From NCBI RefSeq assembly GCF_027922265.1, contig NZ_BSFI01000019.1, positions 1 through 64,000 on the forward strand: a DNA stretch of 64,000 bases, read 5' to 3'. Shown here in pieces: positions 34,513 through 43,164 of the stretch (the stretch's first letter is position 1; each line of letters begins with the position of its first letter). The translations under genes were made by a program, and so were the position numbers. The DNA comes from Hansschlegelia plantiphila. Its GTDB lineage: Bacteria; Pseudomonadota; Alphaproteobacteria; Rhizobiales; Methylopilaceae. The notes beneath the pieces were generated by a model. The model ran no database searches, was not told the origin of the DNA, and was given only the letters and a program-made list of their open reading frames with translations.

Positions 34513-35399
34513 CCGACACGCTGCGCCCCCTCGCGGGCTTCGGCGGGAGCGAAGGCCCGGCCGTCCGCCTTCGAGCCTTTTCGAACCTGCTTCCGCGCGC
34601 CCGCCTCACGATCCTCGCGGCGACCGCCTTCATCGTCGCGCTCGTCATCATGGCGGCCGCGCCGCATCTCTTCACCCATTACGATCCGCTCGCCGGCGAC
34701 ATGCTCGCCGCACTGAAGGCGCCGAGCGCCGACCATCTGTTCGGAACGGACAGGCTGGGGCGGGACGTCTTCGCCCGCACGCTCCACGGAGCGCGCTATT
34801 CGCTCTCGATCGGCCTTGGCAGCGCCGCCATCAGCGTGGTCTTCGGCGTGCTGCTCGGCCTCCTCGCCGGGCTTCGCAGCCGCCTGCTCGACGAGGCGAT
34901 CTGCCGGCTGTTCGACGTGATCTCGTCATTCCCCGGCGTGCTGCTCGCGCTCCTCGTCGTCACCTTCCTCGGCGCCGGCATGGAGAACATCGCAATCGCC
35001 GTCGGGATCGCCGGCGTTCCGAAATTCGGCCGCGTGGTGCGCGCGCAGACCCGGCTCGTGCGCGACGCCGATTACGTCACCCACGCCGCGATCTATGGCC
35101 AAAGCCGGTTCGGAATCTTCGCGCGCCACCTGCTGCCGAACGTGCTCACCGCCGTGCCGGTGGTCGCGACCGTCTATGTCGGCACGACCATCCTCGCCGT
35201 GTCAGGCCTCAGCTTCCTCGGTCTCGGGCCGCAGCCTCCGACTCCGGAATGGGGAGTGATGCTGGCCGAGAGCCGCGACGTGCTGCGCGTCGCCTGGTGG
35301 CCCGGAGTCTTCCCTGGCGCTGCGATCACGCTCACCGTGATCTCCTTCACCGCGCTCGGCAACGCGCTGCAGCGCCGCTTCGAGAGGCGCGTGCCATGA
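34509..35399 (+). CDS. ABC transporter permease, DppC-like
   Basis: 296 residues, with the DppC signature HLFGTDRLGRDVFARTLHGARYSLSIGL, an EAA-like loop and FLGLGPQPPTPEWGVMLAE. ATGA overlap with the previous stop. It pairs with the DppB-like permease. Confidence 0.92.
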   Translation: MTDTLRPLAGFGGSEGPAVRLRAFSNLLPRARLTILAATAFIVALVIMAAAPHLFTHYDPLAGDMLAALKAPSADHLFGTDRLGRDVFARTLHGARYSLSIGLGSAAISVVFGVLLGLLAGLRSRLLDEAICRLFDVISSFPGVLLALLVVTFLGAGMENIAIAVGIAGVPKFGRVVRAQTRLVRDADYVTHAAIYGQSRFGIFARHLLPNVLTAVPVVATVYVGTTILAVSGLSFLGLGPQPPTPEWGVMLAESRDVLRVAWWPGVFPGAAITLTVISFTALGNALQRRFERRVP

Positions 35400-37099
35400 C
35401 GCAGGCTCCGCCCGGCCCTCTGGTGGAGATCGAAGGCCTGTCGATCCGCTTCGACGGGCTGGACGGACCGAAGACAGTGGTCCGCAATCTGGACCTTGTC
35501 ATCCGACCGGGCGAGTGCGTGGCGCTCGTCGGCGAATCCGGTTCGGGCAAGAGCGTGACGGCCCGCAGCCTGCTCAATCTCGCGGGCGACGGCGCCCGGG
35601 TCGACGCGCGCCGCTTCCTGATCGAGGGCGAGGACGCGCTCGCTTTCTCCGGCGCGCGCTGGCGCGCCCTGCGCGGCGCCTTTGCAGGCCTCGTGATGCA
35701 GGACGCGCTGACATCGCTCGATCCGCTCCGCACCATCGGGCAGGAGGTGTCGGAGGTCGCCCTGCGGCACGGCCTCGTCCGTTCCTCAGGGCGCGACGCG
35801 CTGGTGTCGGCGACTCTCGCCAGCGTCGGGGTGCCCGAGCCTGAGGTCAGAGCGCGCCAATACGCCCATCAGCTTTCCGGCGGACTGCGGCAACGCGCGC
35901 TGATCGCTGCGGCGATCGCCGGACGACCACGCCTGATCATCGCGGACGAGCCGACGACGGCGCTCGACGCCACCGTGCAGGTTCAGGTGATCGGCGTGCT
36001 GAAGGAACTCGTGCGGCAGGGGGCCGGCCTCCTGCTCGTCAGCCATGATCTTTCCGTGGTCGCAGGGATCGCGGATCGCGTGCTGGTGATGCGCGACGGC
36101 GAGGTGGCGGATGCGGGGCCCACAGCGGACGTGCTGGCGCGGCCGCGGCATCCCTATACGCGCGAGCTCATCGCGGCCGTTCCATCCGCAGACTCCCGCG
36201 GGCGGCTTCTGTCTTCGGGCCGCATCGTCCCCGACGATTCCGGCGCCATCCGCATCACGCGCGATCCGCTTCCCGCACGGCGCGCGATCGGGGACGGCGC
36301 GCTGCTGGAGGCGACCGGCCTCACCAAGCGCTATCGGCGGAACGTGGCCGGGCCGGGCGGACGGGAGGCCTTCACGGCGCTCGAGGACGTGTCCTTGGTC
36401 GTCCGCGCCGGAGAAGTGGTCGGCCTGGTCGGCGAATCGGGCTCCGGCAAGTCGACCTGCGCCAAGATTCTGCTCGGGCTTCTGGAGCCGGACGCCGGCG
36501 CGGTCATGCTGCTCGGGCAGCCCTGGTCGAACGTGCCGGAACGGCGGCGTAGAAGTCTGCGCTCGCGGCTGCAGTACATCCCGCAGGATCCGCTCAGCAG
36601 CTTCGATCCGCGCTACCGGGTCGCCGAGGTCATCGGCGAGAATCTCTCCGGCATCGAGCCGCATGTCCGGCGCCGGCGCATTCTCGGCCTGCTGGAGCGG
36701 GTCGGCCTCGACGGGGCGTTCGCGGATCGCAGCCCGCGCTTGTTGTCCGGCGGGCAGCGCCAGCGCGTCGCGATCGCCCGGGCGCTGGCGGCGGATCCGG
36801 TCTTGATCGTCTGCGACGAACCGGTCTCGGCGCTCGACGTCTGCATCCAGGCCCAAGTCGTCGACTTGATCGCCGAGCTTCAGTCACGGCTCGGCACCGC
36901 TCTCCTGTTCATCTCCCACGACCTCGGGCTTGTGCATCACCTCGCCGACCGCGTGATCGTGCTGAAGGACGGGCGTGTCGTCGAAGAGGGCGCGGCGGAG
37001 CGCGTCTTCCAGTCTCCGGCTCACGACTACACCCGCGCTCTCATCGCCGCGGCGCCCCGCTCGCTCGTCGGCGGCGCAGCGGCCCGTGCGGTCGCTTGA
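35396..37099 (+). CDS. Fused double ABC ATPase (DppD-DppF type)
   Basis: 567 residues holding two complete nucleotide-binding domains. The first has Walker A GESGSGKSV, signature LSGGLRQRALIAAAI and Walker B LIIADEPTTALD. The second has GESGSGKST, LSGGQRQRVAIARAL and LIVCDEPVSALD. Each ends with the oligopeptide-type HPYTRELIAAVP or HDYTRALIAAAP motif. The first signature has LR instead of the usual QR. The ATG at 35396 overlaps the permease stop by 4 bases. It energises the three-gene importer upstream. Confidence 0.92.
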   Translation: MTQAPPGPLVEIEGLSIRFDGLDGPKTVVRNLDLVIRPGECVALVGESGSGKSVTARSLLNLAGDGARVDARRFLIEGEDALAFSGARWRALRGAFAGLVMQDALTSLDPLRTIGQEVSEVALRHGLVRSSGRDALVSATLASVGVPEPEVRARQYAHQLSGGLRQRALIAAAIAGRPRLIIADEPTTALDATVQVQVIGVLKELVRQGAGLLLVSHDLSVVAGIADRVLVMRDGEVADAGPTADVLARPRHPYTRELIAAVPSADSRGRLLSSGRIVPDDSGAIRITRDPLPARRAIGDGALLEATGLTKRYRRNVAGPGGREAFTALEDVSLVVRAGEVVGLVGESGSGKSTCAKILLGLLEPDAGAVMLLGQPWSNVPERRRRSLRSRLQYIPQDPLSSFDPRYRVAEVIGENLSGIEPHVRRRRILGLLERVGLDGAFADRSPRLLSGGQRQRVAIARALAADPVLIVCDEPVSALDVCIQAQVVDLIAELQSRLGTALLFISHDLGLVHHLADRVIVLKDGRVVEEGAAERVFQSPAHDYTRALIAAAPRSLVGGAAARAVA

Positions 37100-37107
37100 G
37101 GATCCCG

Positions 37108-38439
37108 ATGTCCGACCGTCAGCTTCACCTCAACGTCAACATCCTGAACGTCGGGTTCTACGGCTCCGCCTGGCGGACGCCCCGCGCCGATCCGCAAGGC
37201 TTCGTCGATGTCGGGCATTATGTCCGGACCGCGCAGATCGCCGAGCGCGGGACCTTCGACGCGATCTTTCTCGCCGACGCGCCGGCTCTGAGCGACCGGC
37301 CGGAATACCGGCCCTTCTACGCTCTGGAGCCGACGATCATCCTCGCCGCGGTCGCCGCCGCGACCACGCATATCGGGCTGATCGCGACGGCCTCGACCAC
37401 CTATAACGAGCCCTTCAACATCGCGCGGCGGTTCCAGAGCCTCGACCTCGCGAGCGGCGGGCGCGTCGGCTGGAACGTCGTCACCACCGCGGACGCCGCG
37501 GCCTCGCGCAATTTCGGCTTCGACAACGTGACGGCGCACGCGACCCGCTACGAACGCGCGGCCGAGTTCACGGAGGTCGTTACAGCCCTCTGGGAAAGCT
37601 GGGAGGACGACGCGCTGATCGCCGACAAGGCGACCGGCGCGTTCCTCGATCTGTCGCGCGTCCACGCGATCAACCATTCGGGCCGGCACTTCACGGTGAA
37701 GGGGCCCCTCAACCTGCCGCGCTCGCCCCAGGGTCACCCCGTCGTGGTTCAGGCCGGCGCCTCCGAGGACGGCCGCCAGCTCGCCGCGCGATACGCCGAG
37801 GCGATCTTCTCGGTCGCGAACACGATCGAGGAAGGCCGGGCTTTCGCGGACGACATCCGCCGACGCGCGGCGCGTTTCGGCCGTCGCGGCGAGGACATCG
37901 TCGTGCTGCCCGGGCTCGCCACGGTGATCGGCTCGACCGAGGAGGAGGCCCGGCGGCGCGAGGAGGAGCTCTGGTCGCTGATCCCAGGCGACTACAGCCT
38001 CGTGCGTATCGCCGGCATCCTCAAGGTCGATCCCGCGGGCCTCACGCTCGACCGGCCCCTGCCGGACGACATCGCGCTTCCCGTCGACGGCTCGCAGACC
38101 TTCTTCCGCGCGACCCTGGACATCGCGCGGCGCGAGGGGCTGACGCTGCGTCAGCTGCTGCGCAAGCTCGGCGGCGGCACCGGCCATCGCGTGATCGTAG
38201 GGTCGCCGGAGTCGATCGCCGACGACATCGAGCGCTGGTTCCGCGCCGGCGCCGCCGACGGCTTCAACCTTATGCCCGACGTGCTGCCGGAAGGCCTTGA
38301 AGCTTTCGTCGACCACGTCGTGCCGATCCTGCGCAAGCGCGGCCTGTTCCGCTCCGAATATCGCGGCGCCACGCTGCGCGACCATTTCGGGCTTCAGCGC
38401 GCGCAAGGCCGTCCTTCCATCCCGGCGCTCGCCGGCTAA
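37108..38439 (+). CDS. LLM class flavin-dependent monooxygenase (NtaA/SnaA/DszA family)
   Basis: 443 residues, with ATASTTYNEPFNIARRFQSLD, SGGRVGWNVVTTADAAASRNFG and HFTVKGPLNLPRSPQGHPV. It is similar block by block to the 26444-27799 enzyme and probably a distant paralogue. ATG 37108 follows TTGAGG; an in-frame TTG at 37096 is a weaker alternative. It is the last gene of the rightward organosulfur operon and is convergent with the iron importer. Confidence 0.88.
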   Translation: MSDRQLHLNVNILNVGFYGSAWRTPRADPQGFVDVGHYVRTAQIAERGTFDAIFLADAPALSDRPEYRPFYALEPTIILAAVAAATTHIGLIATASTTYNEPFNIARRFQSLDLASGGRVGWNVVTTADAAASRNFGFDNVTAHATRYERAAEFTEVVTALWESWEDDALIADKATGAFLDLSRVHAINHSGRHFTVKGPLNLPRSPQGHPVVVQAGASEDGRQLAARYAEAIFSVANTIEEGRAFADDIRRRAARFGRRGEDIVVLPGLATVIGSTEEEARRREEELWSLIPGDYSLVRIAGILKVDPAGLTLDRPLPDDIALPVDGSQTFFRATLDIARREGLTLRQLLRKLGGGTGHRVIVGSPESIADDIERWFRAGAADGFNLMPDVLPEGLEAFVDHVVPILRKRGLFRSEYRGATLRDHFGLQRAQGRPSIPALAG

Positions 38440-38474
38440 GTCGCCCGCAACCGGAATTGCGCCGGCCTGACGCG

Positions 38475-39233
38475 TCAGCGATAGAAGAACACCGTCCGGT
38501 GACCTTCGATCTCGTGGACGGTGACGTCCAGGTCATAGATCTCCCGGATCACCTCCGGCTGGACGATCTCCTCGGGGGGCCCCGAACGCCGCACTCGCCC
38601 GTCGCGCATGGCTACGATGCAGTCGGAGTAGCAGGATGCGAAATTGACGTCGTGCAGCACCACCACGACGGTGCGCCCGAGCTCGTCGGCGGCGCGGCGC
38701 AGCAGCCGCATCATCGCCGCAGAATGCTTCATGTCGAGGTTGTTGAGCGGTTCGTCCAGCAGCACGTAGTCGGTGTCCTGCGCGAGGACCATGGCGACGT
38801 AGGCGCGCTGCCGCTGGCCGCCTGACATCTCATCGATGAAACGGTCGGCGAGCGGCTCAAGCTCGAGGAAGCGGAGCGCCTGGTCGACATGCGCCCTGTC
38901 CTCGAAGGTCAGTCGGCCGCGGGAGTGCGGGTAGCGGCCGAAGCTGACGAGGTCGCGCACCGTGACGCGCGCGGCGATGTGGTTCTCCTGCCGCAGAATG
39001 GCGAGGCGGCGCGCAAGCTGATCGGTCGGGGTGCGGCTCACATCGAGACCGTCGACCCACGCGGAGCCGGAGGTCATCGGCGTCAGCCGGCTGATGATCG
39101 ACAGCAGGGTCGATTTGCCGGCGCCGTTCGGGCCGATGATCGAGGTCAGTCCGCCGGTGGGAATCTTGAGGTCGACGCCGTCGAGGACGACCGCGTCGCC
39201 ATAGGCCTTGGTGACGCCGGAGGTTTCGATCAT
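38475..39233 (-). CDS. Iron-siderophore ABC ATPase (FatE/YclP-like)
   Basis: 252 residues: Walker A GPNGAGKST, signature MSGGQRQRAYVAMVL, Walker B VLLDEPLNNLDMKHS and switch VLHDVNFASCYSD. These are the hallmarks of the petrobactin/vibriobactin-type iron ATPases. The ATG at 39233 overlaps the upstream permease stop by 4 bases. It is the last gene of a minus-strand siderophore importer. Confidence 0.9.
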   Translation of the reverse strand: MIETSGVTKAYGDAVVLDGVDLKIPTGGLTSIIGPNGAGKSTLLSIISRLTPMTSGSAWVDGLDVSRTPTDQLARRLAILRQENHIAARVTVRDLVSFGRYPHSRGRLTFEDRAHVDQALRFLELEPLADRFIDEMSGGQRQRAYVAMVLAQDTDYVLLDEPLNNLDMKHSAAMMRLLRRAADELGRTVVVVLHDVNFASCYSDCIVAMRDGRVRRSGPPEEIVQPEVIREIYDLDVTVHEIEGHRTVFFYR

Positions 39234-40195
39234 CGCGGCGTCTTTCGAAGCAGAAGCACGAGGAACACGACGCCTCCGACGAATTCGATCACCATGGAGA
39301 GCGCGGCGTCGAGACCAAACACACGTTCGAGGACGATCTGGCCGCTGACGAGCATGGAAATCGCAAGCAACGCGGCCGCGGGCAGAAGCATCGCGTGACG
39401 ATGGGATGGGATGGCCAGATAAGCGAGGTTCGCAACCAGCAGACCGAAGAAGGTGACGGGGCCGACGAGCGCCGTCGACACGGAGACGAGGATCGCGACG
39501 AGGCCGAGCGCGACGGTCAGCGTCCGGCGGTAATCGACGCCTAGATTGACGGCGTGGTCCCGGCCGAGCGCCAGGACGTCGAGCTTCGGGACGAGCCGCC
39601 ACAGCGCTACGCCAGCGCCGGCGACGAGCACGGCCGAGACCGCGAGCAACCTGCCGTCCACTGCGTTGAAGTTCGCGAACAAGCTGCCCTGCAAGACAAG
39701 AAAGTCGGTGGGATCGACCAGCCTGTGCATGAAGTTCGACAGACTACGGAAGAACACGCCGGCGATCACCCCGACAAGCAGCAGGAGATGAAGACCTTCG
39801 GCGCGATCCGTCAGCAGCCAGCGGTAGAGGAGGCTCGCGAAGCCCGTCATCAACACGACGTTCACGGCGAAGGCGAGCCTGGGATCGAGGGCCGCGAAGC
39901 CGCCGGCGCCGAGCAGGAACAGCGTCGCCGTGCGGATGAGAGCGTAGAGCGCGTCAAAGCCCATCAGCGAGGGCGTCAGGATGCGGTTGTTGGCGATGGT
40001 CTGGAACGTGACGGTGGAAACCGCGACGGCGGTGGCGACCAGCACGAGCGCGGCGAGCTTGGCTCCGCGAAAAGGCAGAATGAAGCTCCACGGGCCACGC
40101 GCGCCGATCGTCATGTAGGCGAGCGCCGAAATGATGGCCGCGATCGCCAGCACGGCGAGGACCGCGGCGGGCCTTGTTCGGGTGTGATCACGCAT
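39230..40195 (-). CDS. Iron-siderophore ABC permease, FecCD family (second)
   Basis: 321 residues with about nine hydrophobic segments and FecCD motifs such as GFDALYALIRTATLFLLG and GPVTFFGLLVANLAYL. The start overlaps the end of the first permease gene by 8 bases. It works as a heterodimer with the neighbouring permease. Confidence 0.9.
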   Translation of the reverse strand: MRDHTRTRPAAVLAVLAIAAIISALAYMTIGARGPWSFILPFRGAKLAALVLVATAVAVSTVTFQTIANNRILTPSLMGFDALYALIRTATLFLLGAGGFAALDPRLAFAVNVVLMTGFASLLYRWLLTDRAEGLHLLLLVGVIAGVFFRSLSNFMHRLVDPTDFLVLQGSLFANFNAVDGRLLAVSAVLVAGAGVALWRLVPKLDVLALGRDHAVNLGVDYRRTLTVALGLVAILVSVSTALVGPVTFFGLLVANLAYLAIPSHRHAMLLPAAALLAISMLVSGQIVLERVFGLDAALSMVIEFVGGVVFLVLLLRKTPR

Positions 40196-41150
40196 TCCGC
40201 GCCCGTCGCCGCAGCAGCAAAACGAGGAACAGGCCGCTGCCAAGCGCGCCGGCCACGACGCCGATTGGGATCTCGAACGGAAAGTTCGCGAGCCGGCCCG
40301 CGACGTCGCAGGCGAGGGTAAAGACGGCGCCAAAGGCGGCGACGAAAGGCAGCGTGCGCCTGAGATTATCTCCCATGGCGAGACTGACGACGTTCGGCAC
40401 GATGAGCCCGAGGAACGGTATGGAGCCGATGGTGGACACGGTCGCTGCGGTGATCATCGCGACGATGGCGAGGCCGCCGGCCATGACGTGCGCATGCTTG
40501 AGACCGAGACTGGTCGCGACGTCGTCCCCGAGCCCCGCCACTGTCAGGCGGTCGGCGATGGCGTACCCTGCGACGGCGAGAGCGAGCGCCAGCCAGAGCA
40601 ACTCGTAGCGCCCGCGCAGCACGACCGAGAAGTCGCCGGTGGTCCATGCGGAGAGGGATTGCAGCAGATCGAACCGGTAGGCCAGGAACGTGGTGGCCGA
40701 GCCGATGACCCCGCCGAGCGTCAGCCCGATCAGCGGCGGCGTGAGCGGGGATCGCAGCGGCGCCATGCTGAGCAGCCGCAGGAATAGCGCGGTCCCCGCG
40801 AGCGCGAACAGCGTCGAGGCCGCTGTCTTGGCGAAGACCGGCGCGGCCGGAGCGAAAAGAGCCATGACGAGCATGCCGAGACTCGCCGACTCCACCGTCC
40901 CGGCGGTCGACGGCTCGACGAAGCGGTTGCGCACCAGGATCTGCATGATGAGCCCGGCGACCGCCAGGCCGACGCCCGCGAGGATGAGAGCGAGCGTGCG
41001 CGGCAGCCGGCTTTCCACCAGCACGAGAACGGCGTTGGAGTCGGCGCGGAACGTCAGAACGTCGACCGCGCTGAGCGGGCTTACGCCGACGAGCAGGCTC
41101 AGCGCGAACAGGGACGCGAGAAAAGCTCCCGCGATCAGGGCCGGCTTCAT
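40188..41150 (-). CDS. Iron-siderophore ABC permease, FecCD family (first)
   Basis: 320 residues with nine or ten hydrophobic segments. The FecCD blocks RLPRTLALILAGVGLAVAG, QILVRNRFVEPSTAGT and STIGSIPFLGLIVPNVV are all present. It lies 29 bases after the binding-protein gene and forms the import channel with the next gene product. Confidence 0.92.
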   Translation of the reverse strand: MKPALIAGAFLASLFALSLLVGVSPLSAVDVLTFRADSNAVLVLVESRLPRTLALILAGVGLAVAGLIMQILVRNRFVEPSTAGTVESASLGMLVMALFAPAAPVFAKTAASTLFALAGTALFLRLLSMAPLRSPLTPPLIGLTLGGVIGSATTFLAYRFDLLQSLSAWTTGDFSVVLRGRYELLWLALALAVAGYAIADRLTVAGLGDDVATSLGLKHAHVMAGGLAIVAMITAATVSTIGSIPFLGLIVPNVVSLAMGDNLRRTLPFVAAFGAVFTLACDVAGRLANFPFEIPIGVVAGALGSGLFLVLLLRRRARNA

Positions 41151-41179
41151 GGAAAAACCGCGTCACACCATCCGCGCGC

Positions 41180-42118
41180 TCAGCCGCCGCCGTCGACGGC
41201 CTTGGAAATCTGGGCGATCGCCCGCAGAAGAGAGTTCGGCCCGCCCGACGCAAGATACCAGTCGGCGGGGTCGAGATAGACGATGTGCTTTTCTCTCCAG
41301 GCTTTCGTTCGGCGCACGATCTCATTGTCGAGGAGAGCGCTCGCCGCTCCTCCTTCTCGACCGATGGCGGCGTCGCGATCGACCACGAACAGCCAGTCCG
41401 GATCGGTCTCAAGGATGAATTCGTAGGAGATCGGCTGGCCGTGGGGCCCTTCGGCGAGGTTCTTCGCCGCCGGCGCGAATCCGAACGTCTCGTGGATCAC
41501 CCCGAAGCGTAAACCCGGTCCATAGGCGCTGATCTTGCCGCCGGTGGTCAGGATGATCAGAGCGTTCCCGGCCTTCCCGGCTTTCGTCTTCAGAGCGGCG
41601 GCGGCGGCGCGCATCTCATCGACAGCGGCGGCGACTTCCTTCTCCTTGCCGAAGATGCGGCCGAGCGTATCGAGGTTGCGGACGGATGAGCCGAACATGT
41701 CCTTCGGGTCGGTCGTCATGTCGAGCGTCGGAGCGAGCTTCGCGAGCTCCTGGTATTTGGGCGCGGATCGTCCGCCAATCAGGATGAGGTCAGGACCGCC
41801 CGCGACGACGGCCTCGAGGTCAGGCTCGAACAGCGTGCCGATCTTGGCCGTCGCGCCTCCGTCGTACGTCTTCAGCCGCTCCGGCTTTGGCCCGCCGGGG
41901 ACGCCCGCCACCGGCGCCCCCAGGCGATCAAGCGCGTCGAGCGCGGAAAGGTCGAACACGAAGACCTTCGCCGGCGTGGCCTTGATCGTCGTCTCGCCGA
42001 GCGCGTGACGCACGGTCACCGGTTCTGCGGCGGCGGAAGAAGCGCTCGGGAGAGCGGCGACAGCGCAGAGGAGAAAGGCCGAGAAGAGGCCGGAGGCATA
42101 ATTACGCGCGACGTTCAT
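41180..42118 (-). CDS. Siderophore-binding periplasmic protein (FatB/YclQ-like)
   Basis: 312 residues with a Sec signal peptide (hydrophobic segment 9-25, cleavage near SSAAA) and the FatB-class blocks VTVRHALGETTIKATPAKVFVFD, DLILIGGRSAPKY and DTLGRIFGKE. No lipobox is visible, so it is probably soluble in the periplasm. It is the first gene of a FatBDCE-like importer for an iron-siderophore, probably catecholate or mixed (inference). A 363-base gap separates it from the heme oxygenase gene upstream. Confidence 0.88.
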   Translation of the reverse strand: MNVARNYASGLFSAFLLCAVAALPSASSAAAEPVTVRHALGETTIKATPAKVFVFDLSALDALDRLGAPVAGVPGGPKPERLKTYDGGATAKIGTLFEPDLEAVVAGGPDLILIGGRSAPKYQELAKLAPTLDMTTDPKDMFGSSVRNLDTLGRIFGKEKEVAAAVDEMRAAAAALKTKAGKAGNALIILTTGGKISAYGPGLRFGVIHETFGFAPAAKNLAEGPHGQPISYEFILETDPDWLFVVDRDAAIGREGGAASALLDNEIVRRTKAWREKHIVYLDPADWYLASGGPNSLLRAIAQISKAVDGGG

Positions 42119-42481
42119 TGCGGCTCGTTCCAGTGGAAATCGCCGTCGCCACCCCTTGCGGCCGGCGCGTGACTCTAACGGGTCGGATATACGCTTGATG
42201 ATGTGCCCACAACGTCTTGTCGTCCTCGTAAGAAGAAGTGTTCATTCTCAAATAGAAATAAATCCAAAGAGCGCCGGCAGGTCGGTGGGGCTCGTCTGCG
42301 TGTTCAGGAATTCAACCGCTCGCCGCAACTCCTCTTCCCGATTACCTCGCCGCGGATGCGCTTATCCCTCGATCGCGTGACTGAACGGGGTCGGAACGCC
42401 GTCCTGGTCGATCAAGAGATCGTCCACCACCGGCGGCCGCGCTTCTTATCGGCGATGGACAGATCGCGAGCGCAATGTTGG
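42119..42481. other. Intergenic region upstream of the siderophore importer
   Basis: No gene is supported. The stretch 42225-42275 is AT-rich and could hold the importer promoter. Between 42361 and 42480 a short minus-strand open run (ending VPTPFSHAIEG) has no recognisable family and is too short to call. Confidence 0.5.
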
Positions 42482-43090
42482 TCACCTAAAAGCAGCGTCG
42501 ACCAGCGCCTGAACCCGCGCAAACGCCGACTGCGCGCTGGCTTCCACGAGGGCCTCGCCGGACTCGTCGAGGTCGATGGCGTCGAGCGCCACTGTGAACG
42601 TCCGCCAGTGCAGCCCGCGACCCTCCGGCGCGCCGGCGAGGTGACGCGCGCCGAACGCTTCGAACAATCCGAGCTTCGCCGCCTCCTTCAACAGGAAGGC
42701 TGCGCCGAGATTGGAACCCTCGGCGACGTAGAGCCAGCCGAGCGCGGTCGGAAGATCGGCGTCGGGGCCGAGCGACGGCGGGGCGTCGGATTTTGGGGCG
42801 GCGCGGGCGAGATCCGCAAGGTCGCGCTCGATCAGTCCGAGCCGCCGCCGGCCGACGAGGTCCGGCAGGATCGCCGCCAGCGGTGCGGAGCCGTAGAGCG
42901 CGTCGATGTCGCGGTGGAAGCCGTGCTGGACATCAAGGAAGCGCCCGTAGCGTTCGCGGTCGGCGAAGGGCCTGCCGGCCATGATCGCCGCGTCCAGCCG
43001 CTCGTGCGACGACGACGTCAGCGCCCTCAGGCGCCGTGAGCGGGAGGGCTCGACCACAGTCGGGGAGATGTCGGAGACGAGGAGCGTCAT
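42482..43090 (-). CDS. Heme oxygenase, PigA/HemO-like (copy 1)
   Basis: 202-residue cytoplasmic enzyme that opens heme to biliverdin, iron and CO. The likely proximal His is in LTSSSHERLD, and the distal-helix block is GWLYVAEGSNLGAAFLLKEA, followed by FGARHLAG, a pattern characteristic of the PigA/BphO type. ATG 43090 was chosen; a GTG at 43138 would add 16 residues, and neither has a good ribosome site. It follows the STN-type TonB receptor by 74 bases and probably releases iron from heme entering through it. It is paralogous to 53212-53826. Confidence 0.88.
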   Translation of the reverse strand: MTLLVSDISPTVVEPSRSRRLRALTSSSHERLDAAIMAGRPFADRERYGRFLDVQHGFHRDIDALYGSAPLAAILPDLVGRRRLGLIERDLADLARAAPKSDAPPSLGPDADLPTALGWLYVAEGSNLGAAFLLKEAAKLGLFEAFGARHLAGAPEGRGLHWRTFTVALDAIDLDESGEALVEASAQSAFARVQALVDAAFR

Positions 43091-43164
43091 AGGGGGCGTC
43101 CGTGGCGGTGAAACTCCGTCGGCGGCTGCGTTCGACACGCGGGGCCGCCGGCCGAGCTCTGGGA

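Noticed and set aside
42361..42480. Possible coding remnant on the minus strand (ends VPTPFSHAIEG)
   Set aside because: Fewer than 30 codons before an upstream stop, no family match recognised; left as intergenic.
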